This document shows, piece after piece, positions 16,760 to 25,675 of a stretch of 46,863 nt of DNA. Each line of letters opens with the position of its first letter. Position 1 is the first letter of the stretch. The stretch spans positions 1-46,863 of the forward strand of contig WHSO01000021.1 of the NCBI GenBank assembly GCA_009380075.1, in the 5' to 3' direction. The stretch is from Alphaproteobacteria bacterium. GTDB lineage: Bacteria > Pseudomonadota > Alphaproteobacteria > SMXQ01. The position numbers were made by a program, and so were the translations under genes. The notes beneath the pieces were generated by a model. The model was given only the letters and a program-made list of their open reading frames with translations, had not been told where the DNA came from and did not search any database.

Positions 16760-17854
16760 TCAGCCCGGGACGTCGGATTTTTTCTTTCCTTTGCCCTTGC
16801 CCTTGCCCTTGTCCTTGCGCTTGACGATGCCCTTCTCGGCGAGCTTGATCTCCTCACGCATCTTCCGGATCGTGCTTTCGGGGATCGAGTAGATGCGCTT
16901 CATGAAGACGGTGAGCTCCTCCCCGGAGACCGGATTGATGGAAATGCGCGAGGCCTCCGCCGCCCTGAGAAAAGTGGGATCCTTCACCGTCTTCGTCAGC
17001 GCCGTGCGATAGGTCGCGACGGCGTCCGGCGCCATTCCCGGCGGGCCCATGAAGGGCCGGCCCAGCTTCTGCTTGGCCAGGAGAATCTCCAAGATGTCAC
17101 GGGATTCGGGATCGGTGACGTAGCTGCCGATGAAGGGAATGCCCTTGAGCAGCGGGTCGTTCACGGGTTCCATCGTCATCTGCATGATGATGCGGATCTT
17201 CTTGTTGTTGAGCCAGTCCGTGCGTGAGCCGGTGATGCTGTCCCATTCGTAGTTGATCGAGCCCTGGACCTCGCCGTTTTCGATCGCGAGCGCCATGTTG
17301 TTGGTGCCCTTGTAGCCGCCGATCACCTTGAACTTCGTGCCGACGAGACGGTTCATCATCGCCGGGATAATGGCCGAGGGACCGCTGGAATTTCCGAGGA
17401 TCATCTCCTGCTTGAAGATCTGGTCGGCGCGGTGAAACGGCGTGGTGTGCCACACCAGCAGCATGTTGTTGAGCTTGTTGAGGCTGATGAGGTAGGTGAA
17501 TTTCGGCGGGTCGTACGGGATCGGCCGATCGACGATGAGCGGCGCGAAGGCGGACGCGGCCGAGATCAGGGCGAAATGCTTGCCGTCCTTCTCCGCGGTA
17601 TTGTAGAGCCAGGTCAACGACTTGATACCTCCGGCGCCGGGCATATTCTGGACGACGATGGACGGCTGCCCGGGCAGGTACTGCTTGAGATACTTCGCGG
17701 TCAGGCGGCCGTATTTGTCGAACCCTCCGCCCGCTGCGGAACCGACGACCATGGTCACCGTCGGCGGCAATGTGGTTTCAGCCGCCGCGGTTGACGGAAA
17801 CAGGGCCGCCGCGCACAAGGACAATGTCGCGGCATGAAACACAGTTCGAATCAT
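16760..17854 (-). CDS. TctC/Bug-type periplasmic binding protein, copy 2
   Basis: A 364-residue exported binding protein. The ATG at 17852-17854 follows GGGAGGT; the open frame continues far upstream but only as a chance extension. Signal peptide [20 protein letters not shown] ends near STAAAE. The mature start [20 protein letters not shown] and [20 protein letters not shown] match the ligand region of copy 1 and copy 3. The last 25 residues are a lysine/glycine tail ([20 protein letters not shown]) encoded by tandem hexamers near 16793-16820. No permease genes are adjacent. Ligand unknown, probably a carboxylate. Confidence 0.85.
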   Translation of the reverse strand: MIRTVFHAATLSLCAAALFPSTAAAETTLPPTVTMVVGSAAGGGFDKYGRLTAKYLKQYLPGQPSIVVQNMPGAGGIKSLTWLYNTAEKDGKHFALISAASAFAPLIVDRPIPYDPPKFTYLISLNKLNNMLLVWHTTPFHRADQIFKQEMILGNSSGPSAIIPAMMNRLVGTKFKVIGGYKGTNNMALAIENGEVQGSINYEWDSITGSRTDWLNNKKIRIIMQMTMEPVNDPLLKGIPFIGSYVTDPESRDILEILLAKQKLGRPFMGPPGMAPDAVATYRTALTKTVKDPTFLRAAEASRISINPVSGEELTVFMKRIYSIPESTIRKMREEIKLAEKGIVKRKDKGKGKGKGKKKSDVPG

Positions 17855-18075
17855 GATTTTACCTCCCTCTGCGCCTGCGATGAGGCGTTCGGCCCGCGAC
17901 GGCGGGCAGACGTCTCGTTGTGATTTCCGGGGGGCGGCATCGCATAGGCGCCGTCCCGACTTACGCAACCGAACTGAACGTGGCTTCCGATGCCAAGCCG
18001 GAATAATGAGATTCATCGTAAGCTGCGGCGTTGCCTCCGGCAATCGGGTCGTTGCGGGGTGGGGACCCGGTCCCG

Positions 18076-18729
18076 CTACGGGCGCCAGTCGTCGCGGTCC
18101 GTCGCCCCCGTCGCGGGCGGGTCCGGTTTCGCGGCTTCCTCCTTGCCGCCGCCGAACAGCCAGCGGAATACGCGCTTCACGCCGCGCCAGATCTTGGGAA
18201 GCAGCCAGATCATCAACGCGATGAACAGGACCAGCAGGGCTATGAAGATCCAGGGGTGCTTCACCGCCGCCCACATGCCGGCGATGACGGCGACATCTTC
18301 GCCGATGGACAATGTCCAGTTCGAGAACGGTTCCGGCGAGGTATTGACCACCGCACGGGTGCCAGCCTTGGTTGCGTGGGTCGAGGCCGCGAGCGTGCCG
18401 CCCACCAGCGCCGCTGCCAGCTCGACGCCGACGCCCATTTCCCCCACCGCGCCTGCCGCCAGGATGGCGCCCGCCGGGATGCGCACGAAGGTGTGGATCG
18501 AATCCCACAGGGTATCGACGCCCGGAATCTTGTCGGCAACGAACTCGACCGCGTACATCAGGCCGGCGGCGGCAATCACCAGCGGATTGGCGAGGATCTG
18601 CAGGTCCGGGGGCAACACCATGTTGCCGGTGACGGCGAGGATGCCGAGGGTCAGGATGGCGGCGTAGAGGTTGATGCCGCTGGCCCACGAGGTCCCAAGG
18701 GCGAGCGCGATCGGCTGCACGATGTCCAT
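18076..18729 (-). CDS. DUF4126 family membrane protein
   Basis: A 217-residue protein with an estimated four or five hydrophobic segments. It carries SWASGINLYAAILTLGILAV near the N-terminus, FVADKIPGVDTLWDSIHTFV near residue 62 and LVGGTLAASTHATKAGTRA near residue 110, the arrangement I associate with DUF4126. A last membrane segment at about residues 162-182 is followed by a basic then acidic soluble tail. The function of the family is not known. The ATG at 18727-18729 has only a weak ribosome site (AGGGGACC). It lies between a rhomboid protease gene and a binding-protein gene on the same strand, 97 bases past the rhomboid stop. Confidence 0.72.
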   Translation of the reverse strand: MDIVQPIALALGTSWASGINLYAAILTLGILAVTGNMVLPPDLQILANPLVIAAAGLMYAVEFVADKIPGVDTLWDSIHTFVRIPAGAILAAGAVGEMGVGVELAAALVGGTLAASTHATKAGTRAVVNTSPEPFSNWTLSIGEDVAVIAGMWAAVKHPWIFIALLVLFIALMIWLLPKIWRGVKRVFRWLFGGGKEEAAKPDPPATGATDRDDWRP

Positions 18730-18826
18730 CGGTCCGGGTCCCCTGTGGTTGCTATGGCGCCCATGTTGGCGGTACGGACGATGCTTGGCAAGGGTGGCGG
18801 GCCGTCGCCGGCGGGCGTGGTGCGGG

Positions 18827-19999
18827 TCAGCGCGGCCGCCGCCGGATGACGGGAATGGTGCGGCGCGGCGCACCAATGCGGCCGGAGAGAGCATCGTCGA
18901 ACCGCTGCATGGCATGGTCCAGTGCCGCGTCCGGATCGTCGGGCGCGTTTCGGGCCGCCGCTGCATCGGCGCGAACGTTCTTCTGCCGGTAGCTCGCTAC
19001 GATCACTACGGTTGCCACGAGCACGACAAGGACGATCCCGCCGGCGAGCACGATGGTAAGGACGCCCACTGCCGCCAGGGTGGCCAGGGCGATGGCGCCC
19101 AGTATCCATATCAGGACCATGCTCGCCGCAGCATCGGACCGTCGCGCCCGCGCGGCGGCATCGAGCTGGTCGAGACCGCGCCCTTTTGTTGGTCGGACCC
19201 TTAGGTCCTGCGTCAGGGCATGACGAGGACGCCGTACCGGTTCGGGTACGGCAGCCGGACGCCCGATGTCTCGGATACGAGTCGCTGGCGTCGAGGCGCC
19301 GACCGCCGCACCCGGCACGGCCGCATGGTTCGGCATGAAAAATTTCACGGCGGCGGCGCCGAACATGAAACCCCCGATATGCGCCCACCATGCGACGTGG
19401 GAGCTGCCGTCGTCGATGATCGCGAACAGCACCTGCATGCCGATCCAAAGGCCGATAAGCAGGAACGCCGGCACCATGGGGTAGTAGAACCAGAAGACAA
19501 AGATACGGATGCGCGCCGTCGGATAGAGCACGGCGTAGGCACCAATGATTCCCGATATCGCCCCCGATGCGCCGACCATGGGAATCTGCGCATGCGGGTC
19601 GGGCAGGGTCTGCGCTACCGCCGCCGCCACGCCGCACAGCAGATAGAACAGCAAGTATCGTCCGTGCCCGAGGGAATCCTCGATGTTGTCCCCGAACACC
19701 CGGAGGAACAGCATGTTGGCAACTAGATGTCCGAGGCCGGCATGCAGGAACTGGCTGGTGAGCGGCGACAGAATCAGGAGAGGTTCCCGGACCAGTGCGC
19801 GCATGTCCACGTTTCCCGACACGGGTCCGAACCATAACGACGGCGTGTAGGCGAAGCGGGCGAACCAGTAGTTCAGTTCACGCTCCGTCAACGTCCATTC
19901 GGCGATGAAGACACCGATACAGGCGACGATCAGGCCGATGGTGACCCATCCCGCGTGTATGCGGCGGAGCGGATTGGCGTCGGAGATCGGGAGGAACAT
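18827..19999 (-). CDS. Rhomboid family intramembrane serine protease
   Basis: A 390-residue membrane protein. The rhomboid core covers about residues 15-225: HAGLGHLVANMLFL in TM2, catalytic Ser145 in GASGAISG, and catalytic His207 in WWAHIGGF, so the dyad is complete. This class cuts membrane-spanning segments of other proteins. After a linker of about 75 residues rich in Arg and Pro, an additional strongly hydrophobic stretch of about 50 residues (VLIWILGAIALATL to VVIVASY) and a charged tail follow; that extension is not part of the standard six-helix core. The gene is divergent from the GST gene. Confidence 0.9.
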   Translation of the reverse strand: MFLPISDANPLRRIHAGWVTIGLIVACIGVFIAEWTLTERELNYWFARFAYTPSLWFGPVSGNVDMRALVREPLLILSPLTSQFLHAGLGHLVANMLFLRVFGDNIEDSLGHGRYLLFYLLCGVAAAVAQTLPDPHAQIPMVGASGAISGIIGAYAVLYPTARIRIFVFWFYYPMVPAFLLIGLWIGMQVLFAIIDDGSSHVAWWAHIGGFMFGAAAVKFFMPNHAAVPGAAVGASTPATRIRDIGRPAAVPEPVRRPRHALTQDLRVRPTKGRGLDQLDAAARARRSDAAASMVLIWILGAIALATLAAVGVLTIVLAGGIVLVVLVATVVIVASYRQKNVRADAAAARNAPDDPDAALDHAMQRFDDALSGRIGAPRRTIPVIRRRPR

Positions 20000-20126
20000 G
20001 GGACGATCCTGCTCCGGGGTTGCTGACGATCCGGCGTCGGTCTGGCATCATGGCGCGCCGCGTTGGTGCGCGGCAACCTGAAAGACGGTGCCCGATGACG
20101 GGGCGCCTCATCGCGGCGGAGGTCCC

Positions 20127-20894
20127 ATGCTGACCCTTTATCACGGCCTGGCCTCGACATGCTCCAAGAAGGCGCGCCTCGCGCTGTTCGAAAAGGGCGT
20201 GCCGTTCGAAAGCCGCCTTCTCAATCTGCAGGCGTTCGAGCAACACGCGCCGGAATACCTCAAGCTCAATCCCAATGGCGTGGTGCCGACCCTCGTCCAT
20301 GACGGCCGCCCCGTGATCGAATCGACCATGATCGTCGGCTACGTCGATGACGTGTTCGCCGACCCGCCGCTGACGCCCCGCGACCCGTTCGCGCGAGCGG
20401 AGATGCGTCTGTGGCTGAAATGGTCCGACGAACACGCTTACAAGGCAGTCTACGTGCCGACCTGGGACCGGCTCAGTCGTCCCGTGGCGCAGAAGCTGTC
20501 CGACGAGGAACTCGCCCGGCGCCTCGCCCATGTCCCGACGGCGGAGCGCCGTTCCCGTTGGGAGGCGACGGCGCGGCAAGGCTTTACCCAGGACGAATTC
20601 GACGCCGCCTATGCCGAGATGACGGCGACCTTCGACCGGATGGAGGCGGCGCTGGCGGACGGGCGCGACTGGCTCGCGGGGAACTATTCCCTTGCCGACA
20701 TCGCTATCGTGCCCTTCGTCGAGCGCATCGACGACCTGCGTCCGGACCTCCTGGACTCGGGCAAATGGCCGGGCGTATCGGCGTGGTTCGCCCGCTACCG
20801 CGAACGCCCCGCATTCGAGTCGGCCTTCTTCTTCGAGGGCAAGGACGCCAGAATCTCCGCCATCCGCAAGGCGCTCGGCCTCGATAACCCTTAA
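20127..20894 (+). CDS. Glutathione S-transferase family protein
   Basis: A 255-residue GST. The ATG at 20127 follows GCGGAGG. The thioredoxin-like domain begins MLTLYHGLASTCSKKARLAL, where the STCS segment holds the likely catalytic Ser/Cys, followed by LNPNGVVPTL (cis-Pro) and VIESTMIVGYVDD (glutathione-binding ES). The all-helical domain has WLAGNYSLADIAIVPFVERI, with the conserved N-capping box. It is probably cytosolic and may detoxify electrophiles or help isomerise ring-cleavage products; which cannot be told. Standalone gene, divergent from the rhomboid gene. Confidence 0.88.
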   Translation: MLTLYHGLASTCSKKARLALFEKGVPFESRLLNLQAFEQHAPEYLKLNPNGVVPTLVHDGRPVIESTMIVGYVDDVFADPPLTPRDPFARAEMRLWLKWSDEHAYKAVYVPTWDRLSRPVAQKLSDEELARRLAHVPTAERRSRWEATARQGFTQDEFDAAYAEMTATFDRMEAALADGRDWLAGNYSLADIAIVPFVERIDDLRPDLLDSGKWPGVSAWFARYRERPAFESAFFFEGKDARISAIRKALGLDNP

Positions 20895-20984
20895 AAATTG
20901 ACGCAAATTCAATCTGTTAAAGAAATCCGTGCCCACTGGAAAATAGTCCTTGATTCTCCCCGCGATTCGTCCCAAGTTCGCAAC

Positions 20985-20999
20985 TGCGAAGCATTCGCA
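20985..20999 (+). promoter_or_regulatory. Fur/Irr-like palindrome upstream of bfd
   Basis: TGCGAAGCATTCGCA is a 6-3-6 palindrome, overlapped on its left by TTCGC-AACT-GCGAA, and ends 54 bases before the bfd start. Its half-site AATGCGAATG resembles those of iron-responsive Fur boxes. Assignment to Fur, Irr or another iron regulator is inference from sequence and gene context. Confidence 0.45.
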
Positions 21000-21053
21000 T
21001 TATTAACAACAGGTGCCGCGATTGACGGTGCCGGCAGGGAAGAAGGGTCGTCC

Positions 21054-21251
21054 ATGTACGTCTGCATTTGTCGCAATTTCAATGAGCGCCAGGTCCGCGA
21101 TGCGGCGAAGACCTGCGGCACGGTTGGCGAGATTTTCCGCGTCCTTGGTGGACGGCCGAGTTGCGGCAAGTGTGTCAGCGCCGTTCGGGACCTCGCAAAC
21201 GACGTTTCCGGCGCCAACCGCACCATCTCCTGCGAAGCCGCCTCCGGATAG
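21054..21251 (+). CDS. bfd: Bacterioferritin-associated ferredoxin
   Basis: A 65-residue [2Fe-2S] protein of the BFD family. It starts MYVCICRNFNERQVRDA, with Cys4 and Cys6, and continues GGRPSCGKCVSAVRDL with Cys37 and Cys40, the four cluster ligands in family spacing. Bfd passes electrons to the heme of bacterioferritin so that stored Fe(III) can be released when iron is scarce. Its partner gene bfr follows 135 bases downstream. A palindrome like an iron-regulator site sits just upstream. Confidence 0.93.
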   Translation: MYVCICRNFNERQVRDAAKTCGTVGEIFRVLGGRPSCGKCVSAVRDLANDVSGANRTISCEAASG

Positions 21252-21292
21252 GTTTCGGTTCCCCCATCCATCCGCATTAGTTACACTTGAGT

Positions 21293-21356
21293 TGCAATTG
21301 CACGAGAGGCGCGCCGCCTGTGGCGGGGCGCCGGTCGTTGTGCCCGCGTGCGGGCA
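21293..21356 (+). promoter_or_regulatory. Two palindromes in the bfr leader region
   Basis: TGCAATTGCA (21293-21302) is a perfect 10-bp palindrome, and TGCCCGC-GT-GCGGGCA (21341-21356) has 7-bp perfect arms. Both lie between bfd and bfr, the second ending 30 bases before the bfr start. They may be separate control sites for bfr, or the second may be an intercistronic hairpin. Confidence 0.3.
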
Positions 21357-21386
21357 TGTTGGGGTCACTGAGAAAGGAGCGGACTC

Positions 21387-21851
21387 ATGCAAGGCGACAA
21401 GGCTGTTCTCGATGTCCTCAACCGAATCCTGACCAACGAGTTGACGGCGATAAACCAGTATTTCCTGCATGCGCGCACGCTCGAGCAGTGGGGATACGAA
21501 AAGCTGGGTCACAAGACCTACGAAGCGTCCATCGACGAAATGAAGGACGCGGACGAGATCGTGAAGCGAATCCTGTTCATCGAGGGGCTGCCGAACCTCC
21601 AGGAAATCGGCAAGCTCAACGTCGGTGAGGACGTGGAGGAAATCATCAAGGCGGACCTGGCACTGGAGATGAAGGCCATTCCCGTCTATCGCGAAGCGAT
21701 CGAGATCTGCGAAAAAAAAGACGATTTCGTTACCCGGTGCCTGCTTGCCGAACTGCTGAAGGGCGAGGAGCACCAAGCCGACTGGCTCGAAACCCAGGTC
21801 GAGCTGATCGAGGCCATGGGCCTGCAGAACTACCTCCAGTCCCAGGTCTGA
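21387..21851 (+). CDS. bfr: Bacterioferritin with altered ferroxidase ligands
   Basis: A 154-residue bacterioferritin; GAAAGGAG precedes the ATG. The family forms a 24-subunit, heme-bearing iron-storage shell. The heme ligand Met52 is present (IDEMKDAD). Of the six usual di-iron ligands, Glu18, Glu51, Glu94 and Glu127 are present, but the position of His54 is Asp (EMKDAD) and that of His130 is Gln, with a His one place earlier (GEEHQADW). Numbering matches the standard subunit without gaps. So heme binding is kept and the ferroxidase centre is changed, as might occur in one subunit of a mixed shell (inference). bfd lies upstream. Confidence 0.9.
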   Translation: MQGDKAVLDVLNRILTNELTAINQYFLHARTLEQWGYEKLGHKTYEASIDEMKDADEIVKRILFIEGLPNLQEIGKLNVGEDVEEIIKADLALEMKAIPVYREAIEICEKKDDFVTRCLLAELLKGEEHQADWLETQVELIEAMGLQNYLQSQV

Positions 21852-22010
21852 TCGCCGATCCTCCTCCGGACCCTTGCGGGCTGTTGATACGCACTTATTC
21901 TTGTTATCGTCGGAGACGATAGGCCGGTGGTCGTGCGCAACCGCGGCTGGCCGGAACCGAACAAGGAACGCGTGCGGCCGCGGCCAAACGCGCCGCCCAG
22001 GGAGATACCG

Positions 22011-23495
22011 ATGACCGATGCCCCCACCCTCGAGCCGAAGGGCAGGACCGCCCCGTCGGCGCTGCCCGCCCACCGTGATCTCTATTACGGCGGCGGCTGG
22101 CACAAGCCGGCCGGCGGCTACGAGCCAACCTGGAATCCGGCGACGGGCGAAAGCCTCGGCGACGCACCCGTTGCCAACTCCGCCGACCTGGATGCGGCGG
22201 CGAAGGCCGCCCATGCGGCCTTCCTCGACTGGCGGCGGGTCAAGCCGCTGGAGCGCGCCGCGCTGATGCGCAAGGCGGCCGCGGCGATCCGCGCTCATGC
22301 CGAGGACCTGACGCTCGCCGATTCGCTCAACGGCGGCAATCCCGTCAGCGCGGCCCGGGGCGACGTGCTGCGCTCGGCCCAGGTCATCGAGCATTATGCC
22401 GGACTGGTGCTGGAGCTGCGCGGCGATACCGTGCCGCTCGGCGAAGGCATCCTCGACTACACCCAGTACGAACCGATGGGCGTGATCGGCACCATCGTCG
22501 CCTTCAACCATCCCTTCGCCTTCGCCGCCTGCAAGCTTGGTCCGGTTCTCGGCGCCGGCTGCACCATCCTGATCAAGACGCCGGCGCAGGCGCCGCTTTC
22601 GGCGCTCCGGATGGTGGAAGTGCTGGACGGCATCTTCCCGCCCGGCGTCGTCAACGTTGTCACCGGCGGTATGGAATGCGGCGAGGCGCTGGTGGCGCAT
22701 CCGCTGGTGCCGCGCATCACCCTGATCGGCAGCGTGCCCACGGGGCGTGCCGTGGCGAAGGGTGCCGCGGCGCGCCTCAAGACCACCGAAATGGAGCTCG
22801 GCGGCAAGAACGCGATGGTGGTCTACCCCGACGCCGACATCAAGAAGGCGGTGGCCGGCGCCATCGCGGGCATGAACTACACCTGGTGCGGCCAGTCCTG
22901 CATGTCCATGTCGCGGCTGTTCCTGCACGAGAAGATTTACGATGAGGTCCTGGCGGGCGTCGTCGACGCGGTGAGCAAGATCAAGCCGGGCAACCCGCAG
23001 GACGAAAACACCAAGATGGGCGCCGTGGTTTCCAGGGCGCAGTTCGACAAGATCATGAGCTACATCGAGCTCGGTCAAAAGGAGGGCGGCAAGATCATGA
23101 CCGGCGGCAAGCGCCCCGACGATCCCGCCCTCGCCAGGGGCTGGTTCGTCGAGCCCACCATCATCGCCGGCATCACCCAGGACATGCGCATCGCCAACGA
23201 GGAAATCTTCGGTCCCGTCCAGTCGGTGATCAAGTGGTCGGACGAGGAGAAGATGCTGGCGGACGTGAACCGGGTCGACTACGGGCTCACGGCCTCCATC
23301 TATACCCGCGACATTTCCACCGCGCATCGCTTGGCCGGGCGCATCGACGTCGGCTACGTCTGGATCAACGCCTTTGTGCCGCCGGCGCTGGGCACGCCCT
23401 ACGGCGGCATCAAGCAGTCCGGCTACGGGCGCAACAAGGTGATCGAGGAAATGCTCGGCAACATGAACATCAAGAACGTCCACGTGACGTTGTGA
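22011..23495 (+). CDS. NAD(P)-dependent aldehyde dehydrogenase
   Basis: A 494-residue enzyme of the aldehyde dehydrogenase superfamily. The ATG at 22011 follows GGGAG; the open frame upstream is not conserved in character. Motifs: IVAFNHPFAFAACKLGP for cofactor binding, general-base Glu in MELGGKN, nucleophile Cys in WCGQSCMS, and the late EEIFGPVQSV block. All catalytic residues are present. It oxidises an aldehyde to the acid. It resembles the betaine-aldehyde/aromatic-aldehyde type, but the substrate is open. It converges on the deacetylase gene. Confidence 0.9.
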   Translation: MTDAPTLEPKGRTAPSALPAHRDLYYGGGWHKPAGGYEPTWNPATGESLGDAPVANSADLDAAAKAAHAAFLDWRRVKPLERAALMRKAAAAIRAHAEDLTLADSLNGGNPVSAARGDVLRSAQVIEHYAGLVLELRGDTVPLGEGILDYTQYEPMGVIGTIVAFNHPFAFAACKLGPVLGAGCTILIKTPAQAPLSALRMVEVLDGIFPPGVVNVVTGGMECGEALVAHPLVPRITLIGSVPTGRAVAKGAAARLKTTEMELGGKNAMVVYPDADIKKAVAGAIAGMNYTWCGQSCMSMSRLFLHEKIYDEVLAGVVDAVSKIKPGNPQDENTKMGAVVSRAQFDKIMSYIELGQKEGGKIMTGGKRPDDPALARGWFVEPTIIAGITQDMRIANEEIFGPVQSVIKWSDEEKMLADVNRVDYGLTASIYTRDISTAHRLAGRIDVGYVWINAFVPPALGTPYGGIKQSGYGRNKVIEEMLGNMNIKNVHVTL

Positions 23496-23517
23496 TGTTC
23501 ATCCAGGGTATGGCGCT

Positions 23518-24387
23518 TCAGAACGTGTTGCCCGACTTGACGTAGTGCTCCGCGATCTCGCGGCCGGTCGCCTTCCACACGTGCTCGTGCCGGTTGATGT
23601 AGGCGAGCGCCCGGTCCACCGCCCGGATGCGGTAGGCGGGGCCGGCGACGAAGGGGTGCAGACCGATGGGCAGGACCATGCCCGTTTCCGAGCCCTCCTC
23701 GTAGAGCGTGTCGAAGGCGTCCTTGATCATCTGCTCGAACTCCGCCGGCGAATAGTGCATGCGGTTGATGGCGCCGTTGTCGTGGGGGTGCTCGCCGTAG
23801 GGCATCGACACGATCTTCTTGCCGCCGACAGTCATCATGTAGGGCTGGTCGTCGTTGATCCAGTCGGCGCAATAGAGCAACCCTTCCGCCACGAGGTGAT
23901 CGAGCGTCTGCCACGTCTCGTGCATGCCGGGGCCCATCCAGCCGACGGGACGGCTGCCGGTCGCCTTCTCGATCCGGTCGATGGACCGGCGGATGACGTC
24001 GCGCTCCGTCGTCGGATCGATCCTGTGCATGGGATGCGAATTGGATTCGCCGTGGGCCATGAACTCCCAGCCGGCGTCGCGCGCGGCGTCGATGATCTCG
24101 GGATGGGCGTCGCAGATGCCGGCGTTGGTGTTGGCGGTGACCGGAAACCCGTGCTTGCGGAACAGCTTCAACAGGCGCCAGAAACCCACCCGGTTGCCGT
24201 AGTCGCGCTTGCTCCAGCCGACCACGTCGGGCGTATGGCCGGTGCCGCGCGGGATCGGCTCATCGAGCGGGAAGTATTCGATGTTGAGGATGATCCACAC
24301 CGCCACCCGCGCGCCGCCGGGCCAGGTGATCTTCGGCCGTCGGGGCAGGGGCACGTAGGCGAAGGGTCCGTAGGGCGCGGGCTTCAA
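23518..24387 (-). CDS. Polysaccharide deacetylase (NodB-fold) family protein
   Basis: A 289-residue protein of the NodB-homology hydrolase fold, in the branch that includes PuuE-type allantoinase-like proteins: VAVWIILNIEYFPLDEP, then DYGNRVGFWRLLKLFRKHGF, GWEFMAHGESNSHPMH with metal-site His pair, GWMGPGMHETWQTLDHL and LPIGLHPFVAG. No signal peptide, so it is probably cytosolic and acts on a small amide or ureide rather than on cell-wall glycan (inference). The first metal Asp of the NodB motif appears replaced (NIEYF), as in the PuuE-like branch. Divergent from the amidohydrolase gene with 175 bases between. Confidence 0.82.
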   Translation of the reverse strand: MKPAPYGPFAYVPLPRRPKITWPGGARVAVWIILNIEYFPLDEPIPRGTGHTPDVVGWSKRDYGNRVGFWRLLKLFRKHGFPVTANTNAGICDAHPEIIDAARDAGWEFMAHGESNSHPMHRIDPTTERDVIRRSIDRIEKATGSRPVGWMGPGMHETWQTLDHLVAEGLLYCADWINDDQPYMMTVGGKKIVSMPYGEHPHDNGAINRMHYSPAEFEQMIKDAFDTLYEEGSETGMVLPIGLHPFVAGPAYRIRAVDRALAYINRHEHVWKATGREIAEHYVKSGNTF

Positions 24388-24562
24388 GGCGGTTCTCCCG
24401 GGAATCGCCCGCCGGACCGGGGGCGCGTGGATTTGGGCGTGGGGCGATTAAGTCGCGCGCCGGCGACCCTGTCAATGGCTCGGGGCGGGCGTATAATGAA
24501 ACGAATACGACGTCGCCCCTGCGGTCCCACGGGCGGCGGCAAGACGTAACCCGGAGGATGCC

Positions 24563-25642
24563 GTGCTGATCGACGCCGATACCCATGTGCGCGAGGATTA
24601 CTGCCTTGACGAGGTCTACGACCTGAAGGGCGAATTCGCCGACCGCAAGCCGAAACTGATTTCCGACGGCGATTACTCGCGCCGGCGTTACCAGCATTCG
24701 CTGTCGCCGTGGCCGGCGGCGGCGGAAACGGGCCACGCTCACAAGGAGCTCTACGATCCCAACCGCTGGGAAGGCCGCGTTGCGCGCATGCAGGAGGAGT
24801 CCCGCGACATTGACCGCCGCCTGCAGGCGTTCCGCGACGCCGGCATTTCCAAGCAGGTCATCTTCGGCACCAACATGGACCCGGCGGTGCTGAACCGCGG
24901 CCCCTTCGGCGCGGCGCTGGCGACCGCCTACAACGACTGGTTGGCGAAACTGGCCAAGAGCCGCGGCGGCGCCATGCTGCCGGTCGCCATCCTGCCGCTG
25001 GGCGCGCCCGAGGCCATGGCCGGCGAGCTGCGCCGCTGCGTCACCGGGCTCGGCTTCAAGGCAGGGCTGCTCGGCGCGTATTCGCTGGACCATACGCTCG
25101 ATGAGGCGGTGTTCGATCCGCTCTACGCCGAGGCCGAGCGCCTCGACGTGCCGCTCTTCGTGCATCCCAATTCGCGCGGCGAGATGACCAACCGCTTCAA
25201 GAACTTCTACATCATGCACACGCTGGCGCGGCCGACCAACTGCACGGCGGCGCTGGTGGGCCTCGTCATAGGTGGCGTGTTCGAGCGCTTTCCCAAGCTG
25301 CGGGTGGCGTTCTTCGAGTGCAACACCGAGTGGCTGCTCTACTGGATGCACCGCATGGACGCAACCTACGAGTACCTGAAGGATCTCTACGCACCCTACC
25401 TGACGATGAAGCCGTCGGACTACGTGCGGCGCAACTGCTGGCTGACCTGCGAGGGGCACGAGCCGCTCGGTGCCGCGATCGAGCAGATCGGCGAGGACCG
25501 GCTGATGATGGCTTCCGACTACCCGCACTGGGACGCGGGCTTCCCCTTCATGATCAAGGAGTTCAAGGAACGCACCGACCTCACGGCGCGCCAGAAGGGC
25601 ATGGTCATGGGCGAGAACGTGCGCGCGCTGATGCGGCTGTAG
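24563..25642 (+). CDS. Amidohydrolase family protein (ACMSD-like)
   Basis: A 359-residue metal-dependent hydrolase of the amidohydrolase-2 family. It starts at GTG (24563) seven bases after GGAGG. N-terminal DADTHVRED replaces the usual HxH with a single His; LFVHPNSRG holds the next ligand; AFFECNTEWLLYWMHRMD holds a Glu where many members have His; the final Asp is in MMASDYPHWD. The family decarboxylates or hydrolyses aromatic and carboxylic acids. It is divergent from the NodB-type gene and near the aldehyde dehydrogenase gene, consistent with a catabolic role. Confidence 0.85.
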   Translation: MLIDADTHVREDYCLDEVYDLKGEFADRKPKLISDGDYSRRRYQHSLSPWPAAAETGHAHKELYDPNRWEGRVARMQEESRDIDRRLQAFRDAGISKQVIFGTNMDPAVLNRGPFGAALATAYNDWLAKLAKSRGGAMLPVAILPLGAPEAMAGELRRCVTGLGFKAGLLGAYSLDHTLDEAVFDPLYAEAERLDVPLFVHPNSRGEMTNRFKNFYIMHTLARPTNCTAALVGLVIGGVFERFPKLRVAFFECNTEWLLYWMHRMDATYEYLKDLYAPYLTMKPSDYVRRNCWLTCEGHEPLGAAIEQIGEDRLMMASDYPHWDAGFPFMIKEFKERTDLTARQKGMVMGENVRALMRL

Positions 25643-25675
25643 GGCCGTTCCGGCACGGGCCTTTCGGCCTGCGCC

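Noticed and set aside
17855-18688. Long upstream extension of the second binding-protein gene
   Set aside because: The signal peptide starts at 17854 after GGGAGGT; the extension overlaps the DUF4126 gene in another frame and shows no family signs.
20895-20984. A further gene or small RNA between the GST and bfd genes
   Set aside because: No frame with a start and ribosome site, and no strong structure besides the palindrome already listed.
21003-23483. A very long open frame (826 codons) opposite bfd, bfr and aldehyde dehydrogenase
   Set aside because: It spans three real plus-strand genes and their spacers, which no single gene would do.
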